NCBI GenBank assembly: GCA_022577435.1
Contig: JAKOON010000059.1
Span: 1,191,571-1,255,570, forward strand
Reading direction: 5' to 3'
DNA: 64,000 bases
DNA from: Embiotoca jacksoni
Taxonomy: Eukaryota; Chordata; Actinopteri; Embiotocidae
The first letter of the stretch is position 1. The number at the start of each line of letters is the position of its first letter. The translations under genes were made by a program, and so were the position numbers. The notes under the pieces were generated by a model. The model was not told where the DNA came from, made no database searches, and was given only the letters and a program-made list of their open reading frames with translations. Positions 1-11,209 of this stretch are shown here, piece after piece.

Positions 1-3000
1 CGGACATTCAGACCAGCAGGACATTCAGACCTGCAGGACATTCAGACCGGCAGGACATTTAGACCAGCAGGATATTCAGAACTGCAGGACATTTAGACCG
101 ACAGGCAGACCGGCAGGACATTCAGACCGGCAGGACATTCAGACCAGCAGGACATTTAGACCAGCAGGACATTCAGACCTGCAGGACATTTAGATTGACA
201 GGCAGACTGGCAGGACATTCAGACCGGCAGGACATTCAGACCAGCAGGACATTTAGACCTGCAGGACATTTAGACCAGCAGGACATTCAGACCTGCAGTA
301 CATTCAGACCAGCAGGACATTCAGACCAGCAGGACATTTAGACCGGCAGGACATTTAGACCTGCAGGACATTCAGACCGGCAGGACATTTAGACCTGCAG
401 GACTTTCAGATCTGCAGGACATTCAGACCGGCAGGACATTCAGACCAGCAGGACATTCAGACCTGCAGGACATTTAGACCGACAGGCAGACCGGCAGGAC
501 ATTCAGACCGGCAGGACATTCAGACCAGCAGGACATTTAGACCAGCAGGACATTCAGACCTGCAGGACATTTAGATCGACAGGCAGACTGGCAGGACATT
601 CAGACCGGCAGGACATTCAGACCAGTAGGACATTTAGACCTGCAGGACATTCAGACCAGCAGGACATTCAGACCTGCAGGACATTCAGACCGGCAGGACA
701 TTTAGACCTGCAGGACATTCAGATCTGCAGGACATTCAGACCAGCAGGACATTCAGACCTGCAGGACATTTAGACTGGCAGGATATTCAGACCTGCAGGA
801 CATTCAGACCTGCAGGACATTCAGACCAGCAGGACATTCAGACCTGCAGGACATTTAGACTGGCAGGATATTCAGACCGGCAGGACATTTACACCTGCAG
901 GACATTCAGACCTGCCGGACATTCAGACCAGCAGGACATTCAGACCGGCAGGACATTTAGACCTGCAGGACATTCAGATCTGCAGGATATTCAGACCGGC
1001 AGGACATTCAGACCAGCAGGACATTTAGACCAGCAGGACATTTAGACCTGCAGGACATTTAGACCAGCAGGACATTCAGACCTGCCGGACATTCAGACCT
1101 GCCGGACATTCAGACCTGCAGGACATTCAGACCGGCAGGACATTTAGATCTGCAGGACATTCAGATCTGCAGGACATTCAGACCGGCAGGACATTCAGAC
1201 CAGCAGGACATTTAGACCAGCAGGACATTCAGACCAGCAGGACATTCAGACCGGCAGGACATTCAGACCGGCAGGACATTCAGACCAGCAGGACATTTAG
1301 ACCTGCAGGACTTTCAGACCTGCAGGACATTTAGACCAGCAGGACATTTAGACCTGCAGGACATTTAGACCAGCAGGACATTCAGACCTGCAGTACATTC
1401 AGACCTGCAGGACATTCAGACCTGCAGGACATTCAGACCAGCAGGACATTCAGACATGCAGGACATTTAGACTGGCAGGATATTCAGACCTGCAGGACAT
1501 TTAGACCAACAGGCAGACCGGCAGGACATTTAGACCTGCAGGACATTTAGACCAGCAGGACATTCAGACCTGCAGTACATTCAGACCAGCAGGACATTAA
1601 GACCAGCAGGACATTCAGACCTGCCGGACATTCAGACCAGCAGGACATTCAGACCTGCAGGACATTCAGACCGGCAGGACATTTAGACCAGCAGGATATT
1701 CAGAACTGCAGGACATTTAGACCGACAGGCAGACCGGCAGGACATTCAGACCGGCAGGACATTCAGACCAGCAGGACATTTAGACCAGCAGGACATTCAG
1801 ACCTGCAGGACATTTAGATTGACAGGCAGACTGGCAGGACATTCAGACCGGCAGGACATTCAGACCAGCAGGACATTTAGACCTGCAGGACATTTAGACC
1901 AGCAGGACATTCAGACCTGCAGTACATTCAGACCAGCAGGACATTCAGACCAGCAGGACATTCAGACCAGCAGGACATTTAGACCTGCAGGACATTTAGA
2001 CCTGCAGGACATTCAGACCTGCCGGACATTCAGACCAGCAGGACATTCAGACCTGCAGGACATTCAGACCGGCAGGACATTTAGACCTGCAGGACATTCA
2101 GATCTGCAGGACATTCAGACCGGCAGGACATTCAGACCAGCAGGACATTCAGACCTGCAGGACATTTAGACCGACAGGCAGACCGGCAGGACATTCAGAC
2201 CGGCAGGACATTCAGACCAGCAGGACATTTAGACCTGCAGGACATTCAGACCTGCAGGACATTTAGATCGACAGGCAGACTGGCAGGACATTCAGACCGG
2301 CAGGACATTCAGACCAGCAGGACATTTAGACCTGCAGGACATTCAGACCAGCAGGACATTCAGACCTGCAGGACATTCAGACCGGCAGGACATTTAGACC
2401 TGCAGGACATTCAGATCTGCAGGACATTCAGACCAGCAGGACATTCAGACCTGCAGGACATTTAGACTGGCAGGATATTCAGACCTGCAGGATATTCAGA
2501 CCTGCAGGACATTCAGACCAGCAGGACATTCAGACCTGCAGGACATTTAGACTGGCAGGATATTCAGACCTGCAGGACATTTAGACCAGCAGGACATTCA
2601 GACCTGCCGGACATTCAGACCAGCAGGACATTCAGACCTGCAGGACATTCAGACCGGCAGGACATTTAGACCTGCAGGACATTCAGACCTGCAGTACATT
2701 CAGACCTGCAGGACATTCAGACCGGCAGGACATTCAGACCAGCAGGACATTTAGACCTGCAGGACATTTAGACCAGCAGGACATTCAGACCTGCAGTACA
2801 TTCAGACCGGCAGGACATTCAGACCAGCAGGACATTTAGACCGGCAGGACATTTAGACTGGCAGGATATTCAGACCAGCAGGACATTTAGATTGACAGGC
2901 AGACTGGCAGGACATTCAGACCTGCCGGACATTCAGACCAGCAGGACATTTAGACCAGCAGGACATTCAGACCTGCAGGACATTCAGACCTGCAGGACAT

Positions 3001-4360
3001 TTAGACCAACAGGCAGACCGGCAGGACATTTAGACCTGCAGGACATTTAGACCAGCAGGACATTCAGACCTGCAGGACATTTAGATTGACAGGCAGACTG
3101 GCAGGACATTCAGACCTGCCGGACATTCAGACCAGCAGGACATTTAGACCAGCAGGACATTCAGACCTGCAGGACATTTAGATTGACAGGCAGACTGGCA
3201 GGACATTCAGACCTGCCGGACATTCAGACCAGCAGGACATTCAGACCTGCAGGACATTCAGACCGGCAGGACATTTAGACCTGCAGGACATTCAGACCTG
3301 CAGTACATTCAGACCTGCAGGACATTCAGACCGGCAGGACATTCAGACCAGCAGGACATTTAGACCTGCAGGACATTTAGACCAGCAGGACATTCAGACC
3401 TGCAGTACATTCAGACCGGCAGGACATTCAGACCAGCAGGACATTTAGACCGGCAGGACATTTAGACCGGCAGGACATTCAGACCTGCCGGACATTCAGA
3501 CCAGCAGGACATTCAGACCGGCAGGACATTTAGACCTGCAGGACATTCAGATCTGCAGGATATTCAGACCGGCAGGACATTCAGACCAGCAGGACATTTA
3601 GACCAGCAGGACATTTAGACCTGCAGGACATTTAGACCAGCAGGACATTCAGACCTGCCGGACATTCAGACCAGCAGGACATTCAGACCTGCAGGACATT
3701 TAGACCGGCAGGACATTCAGACCTGCCGGACATTCAGACCAGCAGGACATTCAGACCTGCAGGACATTTAGACCAGCAGGACATTCAGACCTGCCGGACA
3801 TTCAGACCAGCAGGACATTCAGACCTGCAGGACATTTAGACCGGCAGGACATTCAGACCGGCAGGACATTTAGACCTGCAGGACATTCAGATCTGCAGGA
3901 CATTCAGACCGGCAGGACATTCAGACCAGCAGGACATTCAGACCTGCAGGACATTTAGACCGACAGGCAGACCGGCAGGACATTCAGACCGGCAGGACAT
4001 TTAGACCTGCAGGACATTTAGACCGGCAGGACATTTAGACCTGCAGTAAATTCAGACCTGCAGGACATTCAGATCTGCAGGACATTCAGACCGGCAGGAC
4101 ATTCAGACCTGCAGTACATTCAGACCTGCAGGACATTCAGATCTGCAGGACATTCAGACCGGCAGGACATTCAGACCTGCAGGACATTCAGATCTGCAGG
4201 ACATTCAGACCGGCAGGACATTCAGACCTGCAGGACATTCAGACCAGCAGGACATTCAGACCTGCAGGACATTCAGGCGAGCAGGACAGGCAGACCAGCA
4301 GGACATTCAGATCTGCAGGACATTCAGACCTGCTGGACATTCAGACCAGCAGGACATTCA
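1..4360. repeat. Minisatellite array, 17-bp unit
   Basis: Continuous tandem repeat from the window edge. The basic unit is about AGGACATTCAGACCAGC, with recurrent variants in the middle (CCAGC, CCTGC, CCGGC) and at TTC/TTT. Shorter units of the type GACAGGCAGACCGGC recur at irregular intervals. The array continues beyond the left edge, so its full length is unknown. Long stretches are repeated about 1.6 kb apart, so it has higher-order structure. The short reading frame at 1819-2169 is only the translated repeat. Confidence 0.97.
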
Positions 4361-5000
4361 GACCCGTGAACAGCAGCGTGAGTTCGGTTCTCCGTTCTCC
4401 GTTCTGAGAGACCAGCAGCTGTTATTTTGTCCTGAGCTGCTGTTCGTCTTATTCATCGTTAATTATCGGGTGTCGCTCTTCGACGGATCCGATTTCCTGG
4501 AAGCAGCAGTTAAACTCTTTGTTTGTGTTCGGATCATTAACCCAGTTTCACCGAGAACAGTTCACACCTGCTCAGGTGAGATTACCTGCTGCTTCCTCAG
4601 GCTGCACGCAAGCCAACGCGCCATTACTGCTTATTCAACATGTTTCAGACACACGACTCTGTATGTTCTCTGACATCACTGGTTACCCATGATGCCGTTC
4701 TCAGGTCAACAGAAGTCTAAATGTGTGAACTGACTTGTCATGCAGGTTGATGAACCAGTGGTTGATCCGGATACATTGAAGGTTGAGTGTGATAATAAAG
4801 AGGTGACTGGAGTCCTTCATGCCTAATCTGAGATCTGAGTCGTTATAAAAGGAGCTCAGCATGTGAGCTGCAGGTCGGCCAGCCTTCTACCTGACAGTCA
4901 GCGCTGAGGGCAGAGAACCTGACGGAGAACCTGACGGAGAACCCACAGAAAGTTTTAAAGTATATTCTCTGTCGATCGACTGGATGTTTCATGGGTGCTA
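4361..5000. other. Unique spacer between two minisatellites
   Basis: About 640 bp of non-repetitive sequence. A good TATA-box match is listed separately. No convincing coding exon was found. In particular nothing resembles the ABCG1 residues that should precede the first recognised abcg1 exon. Confidence 0.6.
4844..4851 (+). promoter_or_regulatory. Candidate TATA box
   Basis: TATAAAAG in the context CGTTATAAAAGGAGCTCAGC, a perfect match to the vertebrate TATA consensus, in one of the few unique segments upstream of the abcg1 exons. It could mark an alternative abcg1 promoter, since mammalian ABCG1 has several, or be chance. No start site or first exon was identified. Confidence 0.25.
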
Positions 5001-5007
5001 TAATATT

Positions 5008-6940
5008 AACCAGATAATATTCACCAGATCATATTCACCAGATAATATTCACCAGATAATATTAATCAGATAATATTCACCAGATAATATTAATCAGATA
5101 ATATTAACCAGATAATATTCACCAGATAATATTAATCAGATAATATTCACCAGATAATATTAATCAGATAATATTCACCAGATAATATTCACCAGCTAGT
5201 ATTAACCAGATAATATTCACCAGATAATATTAATCAGATAATATTCACCAGATAATATTAATCAGATAATATTCACCAGATAATATTCACCAGATAATAT
5301 TAATCAGATAATATTAATCAGATCATATTCACCAGATAATATTCACCAGATAATATTAATCAGATAATATTCACCAGATAATATTCACCAGATAATATTA
5401 ATCAGATAATATTAACCAGATAATATTAACCAGATAATATTCACCAGATAATATTAATCAGATAATATTCACCAGATAATATTAATCAGATAATATTAAC
5501 CAGATAATATTAATCAGATAATATTAATCAGATAATATTAATCAGATAATATTCACCAGATAATATTAACCAGATAATATTAATCAGATAATATTAACCA
5601 GATAATATTAATCAGATAATATTCACCAGATAATATTCACCAGATAATATTAATCAGATAATATTAACCAGATAATATTAATCAGATAATATTCACCAGA
5701 TAATATTCACCAGATAATATTAATCAGATAATATTAATCAGATAATATTCACCAGATAATATTCACCAGATAATATTAATCAGATAATATTCACCAGATA
5801 ATATTCACCAGATAATATTAACCAGATAATATTAATCAGATAATATTAACCAGATAATATTAATCAGATAATATTAACCAGATAATATTAACCAGATAAT
5901 ATTCACCAGATAATATTAATCAGATAATATTCACCAGATAATATTAATCAGATAATATTAACCAGATAATATTAATCAGATAATATTAATCAGATAATAT
6001 TAATCAGATAATATTCACCAGATAATATTAACCAGATAATATTAATCAGATAATATTAACCAGATAATATTAATCAGATAATATTCACCAGATAATATTC
6101 ACCAGATAATATTAATCAGATAATATTAACCAGATAATATTAACCAGATAATATTCATCAGATAATATTAATCAGATAATATTCACCAGATAATATTAAT
6201 CAGATAATATTAACCAGATAATATTCACCAGATCATATTAATCAGATAATATTAACCAGATAATATTAATCAGATAATATTAATCAGATAATATTAACCA
6301 GATAATATTAATCAGATAATATTAACCAGATAATATTCACCAGATCATATTAATCAGATAATATTAACCAGATAATATTAATCAGATAATATTAACCAGA
6401 TAATATTCACCAGATAATATTCACCAGATAATATTAATCAGATAATATTAACCAGATAATATTAACCAGATAATATTCACCAGATAATATTAATCAGATA
6501 ATATTAACCAGATAATATTCACCAGATCATATTAATCAGATAATATTCACCAGATAATATTAATCAGATAATATTAATCAGATAATATTAATCAGATAAT
6601 ATTCACCAGATAATATTAACCAGATAATATTAATCAGATAATATTAACCAGATAATATTAATCAGATAATATTCACCAGATAATATTCACCAGATAATAT
6701 TAATCAGATAATATTAACCAGATAATATTAACCAGATAATATTCATCAGATAATATTAATCAGATAATATTCACCAGATAATATTAATCAGATAATATTA
6801 ACCAGATAATATTCACCAGATCATATTAATCAGATAATATTAACCAGATAATATTAATCAGATAATATTAATCAGATAATATTAACCAGATAATATTCAC
6901 CAGATAATATTCACCAGATAATATTAACCAGATAATATTA
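5008..6940. repeat. AT-rich minisatellite, 14-bp unit
   Basis: About 1.9 kb of tandem 14-mers CAGATAATATTAAT, CAGATAATATTAAC and CAGATAATATTCAC, with rare CAGATCATATT variants. Rare variants recur at a spacing of exactly 588 bp (42 units), which shows recent block duplication. No coding potential. Confidence 0.97.
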
Positions 6941-7086
6941 AACATATTACTAGTTACTCTGTTAAACATCTAATAAGTAATTTGAATGGCTTCATCAAAG
7001 TAATACAACCTAAAACATTTGGTGGGAAAGAGATTGAATGTAATAAAAGTGATCAATAAAAGAAAACAAGCATAGTATCCGTTCAA

Positions 7087-8012
7087 GTGTTATGTGTGTT
7101 GCTGCATTGTGTGTTGCTGCAGTGTGTGTTGCTGCAGTGTGTGTTGCTGCATGTGTTGCTGCAATGTGTGTTGCTGCGGTGTGTGTTGCAGCAGTGTGTT
7201 GCTGCAGTGTGTGTTGCTGCAGTGTTGCTGCATTGTGTGTTGCTGCATTGTGTGTTGCTGCAGTGTGTGTTGCTGCATGTGTTGCTGCAGTGCGTGTTGC
7301 TGCAGTGTGTGTTGCTGCAGTGTGTGTTGCTGCAGTGTGTGTTGCTGCGGTGTGTGTTGCAGCAGCGTGTTGCTGCGGTGTGTGTTGCTGCATTGTGTGT
7401 TGCTGCATGTGTTGCTGCAGTGCGTGTTGCTGCATTGTGTGTTGCTGCAATGTGTGTTGCTGCGGTGTGTGTTGCAGCAGTGTGTTGCTGCAGTGTGTGT
7501 TGCTGCAGTGTGTGTTGCTGCAGTGTGTTGCTGCATTGTGTGTTGCTGCAGTGTGTTGCTGCATGTGTTGCTGCAGTGCGTGTTGCTGCAATGTGTGTTG
7601 CTGCAGTGTATGTTGCTGCATTGTGTGTTGCTGCAGTGTGTGTTGCTGCAGTGTGTGTTGCTGCATGTGTTGCTGCAGTGCGTGTTGCTGCAGTGCGTGT
7701 TGCTGCAGTGTGTGTTGCTGCAGTGTTGCTGCATTGTGTGTTGCTGCATTGTGTGTTGCTGCAGTGTGTGTTGCTGCATGTGTTGCTGCAGTGCGTGTTG
7801 CTGCAGTGTGTGTTGCTGCAGTGTGTGTTGCTGCGGTGTGTGTTGCAGCAGCGTGTTGCTGCGGTGTGTGTTGCTGCGGTGTGTGTTGCTGCAGTGCGTG
7901 TTGCTGCAGTGTGTGTTGCTGCAGTGTGTGTTGCTGCGGTGTGTGTTGCAGCAGCGTGTTGCTGCGGTGTGTGTTGCTGCGGTGTGTGATGCTGCATGTG
8001 TTGCTGCGGTGG
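7087..8012. repeat. Minisatellite, 15-bp unit (TTGCTGCAGTGTGTG)
   Basis: Tandem TTGCTGCAGTGTGTG units mixed with shorter TTGCTGCATG and TTGCAGCAG forms. The repeat happens to be open in several frames on both strands, giving Cys/Val/Ala-rich or His/Gln/Thr-rich conceptual proteins. All of these are repeat artefacts. Confidence 0.95.
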
Positions 8013-8749
8013 AGGTTACTGTCGGTCAGATCAGACTTAATCCGATTCAGTCAGATTAAATTTGATAATCCCATTAAAGAGCGTTCAGTGTCCATCAGCA
8101 GATAAGCACTGCAGCGGCTACTGGAGGCCATCTTCATCACTCTCATCTGGTTTCCATGGTAACCACATCTCCATAATTAATGTGTCCAGATTGATTTTAA
8201 ACATGAATTTTTCAAAGAAGCAGAACACCCTGTCAGACACTGTCTGATCTGAAGGACTGTGACGGGGAACTGGACTCGGGTCAGTCAGAGCTGAATCCAG
8301 ACCTGCAGACTGAGCGCTCATCGCATTAAGTGTGTTGCACCTGTCCTGGCTCCTGTCACATTTACCTGTTACATCATCCACCATCCAAACACCAGATCAA
8401 CATTAAAACCTGATCTGAGGCCGGAAGCACAACAGATCCAGCATTTTTATATCCTGTCTGTGCAGGATGAAGCCTGATCAATAATATGTAACATCAGTCA
8501 GAATCTAAGCTGATGGACACAAATGTAAGACATGTAAAAGGTTTTTCCAGGTGAAGTCTGGTTTGAATTAAAATCCCACCATTCATAGCGGTCGGTCGGG
8601 TTTGTGTGAATCTTGGCAGACTGATGTGAAAGTGGAGCGAGAGAAAAGCCTCCACACTGATGTGAAACCCGAGCCGAGGACTTGAAGACAAAGAAACCCT
8701 CTCGGTCCGGCTGGGAACCTGCACACTGATTGTTTCTCTTCTATCTCAG
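8013..8749. other. Unique intron/flank sequence before first abcg1 exon in window
   Basis: About 740 bp of unique sequence ending in the pyrimidine-rich acceptor TTCTCTTCTATCTCAG at 8734-8749. It is presumably abcg1 intron. No other exon was recognised. Confidence 0.6.
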
Positions 8750-8867
8750 GTTACAAAACTCTGCTCAAAGGGATCTCTGGGAAATTTACCAGCCGGGACC
8801 TGGTGGCCATCATGGGGCCTTCAGGAGCTGGGAAGTCCACCCTCATGAATATCCTGGCTGGGTACAG
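8750..8867 (+). CDS. abcg1: abcg1 exon, Walker A
   Basis: Acceptor TCTATCTCAG, donor GTGAGT. Encodes YKTLLKGISGKF and the P-loop GPSGAGKST, ending in LAGYR. It enters two bases into a glycine codon and leaves after two bases of the arginine codon. Confidence 0.95.
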
Positions 8868-11138
8868 GTGAGTTTCATCTGTCTGCATTAATCTGTGCTT
8901 TATTTTTTATTTAAAGATTCAGCAGAGACCTGAAGTCTGAAGCCAGATGGATATTATAGGAGACAGTGTTGACCTGATGGTTGTAGTTCTCAGCGTGTCC
9001 TGATGGGGGCGGTGTTGTAGTTCCCAGTCTGACCTGATGGCGGCGGTGTTGTAGTTCTCAGTCTGACCTGATGGCGGCGGTGTTGTAGTTCTCAGTCTGT
9101 CCTGATGGGGGCGGTGTTGTAGTTCTCAGTTTAACCTGATGGGGGCGGTGTTGTAGTTCTCAACGTGTCCTGATGGGGGCGGTGTTGTAGTTCTCAGTCT
9201 GACCTGATGGGGGCGGTGTTGTAGTTCTCAACGTGTCCTGATGGGGGCAATGTCTCTGTGAACAGGGAGACGGGGATGAAGGGGGAGATCCTGATCAACG
9301 GGCAGCCCAGAGACCTGCGCTCCTTCAGGAAGGTTTCCTGCTACATCATGCAGGACGACATGCTGCTGCCTCATCTCACCGTCCAGGAGGTCATGATGGT
9401 ACCAAAACACCCCGAATCACATCAGATTCTGGTCCCTGCAGTTTGACCCGTTTCAGTGTTGTTAGCTGAACGTTGTTTTCTGTGCAGGTTTCAGCCAACC
9501 TGAAGCTGCAGGAGAAGGCGGAGGCTCGCAGAGAGATGGTGAGTCCAGACCCCCGACTACTTCCTGGTCCCTGAATGCACCCTTTAATCAGCAGGTCTGG
9601 TTCTGGTTTCTGTGTTCAGGTCCGGGAGATCCTGATGGCTCTGGGTTTGATGGACTGTGCTAAAACCAGGACATCGCACCTTTCTGGCGGTCAGAGGAAG
9701 AGACTGGCCATCGCTCTGGAGCTCGTCAATAATCCTCCGGTCATGTTCTTCGATGAACCCACGAGGTCAGAACCACAACATGGTTTAATTGGACCCGTTT
9801 TACCCCCTGATATCGATATCGACCCCTGAAATCTATAAAAGTTAAGACGCTCAGTAAACTAAACAAAAACAGAATGGGATGATTTGTAAATCATGTCAAC
9901 TCACATTTAATATAAAACCAAGACCAAAGACAACATAGTAAAGACATTTTATTGTTTTATTAAAAATATATGAACATTTTGAATCTGATGCAGCAGCACG
10001 TCTCTAAAAGTTGTTCCAGGATCATGTTCACCACTGCACTGCATCACCTCTTCTTTTAACAACACTCTGTAAATGTTGGAGAACTGAGGAGACCGGTTTC
10101 TGGAGTTTTGAAAGTTAAATGTTATCCCACAGGCAAATAGTTCAACAATCTAAGAATAATGTTCCTCAACGTAAAACTACAAAGAATTAGTGGATTTCAT
10201 CGTCTGCGGTTCATAATATCATTAAAAGATTCAGAGAATCTGGAGAAATCTCTGAACACAAGGGACAAGGCTGGAAACCAATATTGGATGGTGGTGATCT
10301 TCGGGCCCTCAGGCAGCACTGCATTAAAAACACACTATTCTGGAGTGGAAATCACTGCATGGGCTCAGGAACACTTGTGAAAACCATCGTCTGTGAACAC
10401 AGTTCATCGCTGCGTCCACAAATGATGTTAAAACTCTCCAAAGAAGAAACCAGATAGAAACATGATCCAGAAACACCGCCGCCTTCTCTGGACCGAGATC
10501 ATTGAAGATGGACTGAGGTGAAGTGGACAACTGTCCTGAGGTCTGATGGATCACAATCTGAGATTCTGTTTGAAAATCATGGACGCTGCATCCTCCAGGT
10601 TAAAGAGGAGAGGGACCATCCAGCTTCTTATAGCATTAAACTGGCCTCCTGCAGTCCAGACCTGTCAATCATTGAAAACATTTAGCACATTAGGAAATGA
10701 AAAATACAACAAAGGAGACCCTGAACTGTTGAGCAGCTGAAATCCTGTATGAGGCAAGAATGGGACCACATTTCACTTTCAAAACTCCAGAAACTGGTCT
10801 CCTCAGTTCCCAAACGTTTACAGAGTGTTGTTAAAAGAAGAGGTGGTGAACATGACCCCCTCTGTTGTCTGAGGTGAATATTGGCAGACGTCCAGAGTGT
10901 TGTTAAAACTCTTTGTCTCTGCGTCTCAGTGGTCTGGACAGCTCGTCCTGCTTCCAGGTGGTGTCTCTGCTCAAAGCTCTGGCTCAAGGAGGACGGACCG
11001 TCATCTGCACCATCCACCAGCCCAGCGCCAAACTCTTCGAACTGTTCGACAAGGTGATCGAACCCAGCAGCTTCTCGATAGACTCACCTGAAACGGCGGT
11101 CACACCTGCATCTGCTTTCATTCCACAAACTCTCCAAC

Positions 11139-11209
<71 letters not shown>

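Noticed and set aside
1..4360. Possible CRISPR-like array of regular 17-bp repeats
   Set aside because: There are no unique spacers; units are directly abutting variants of one sequence, in a vertebrate genome.
7010..8105. Several open frames of 218-337 residues rich in Gln/His/Thr or Cys/Val
   Set aside because: They are the 15-bp minisatellite translated; all frames on both strands are open because the repeat lacks stop codons. No domain or codon bias.
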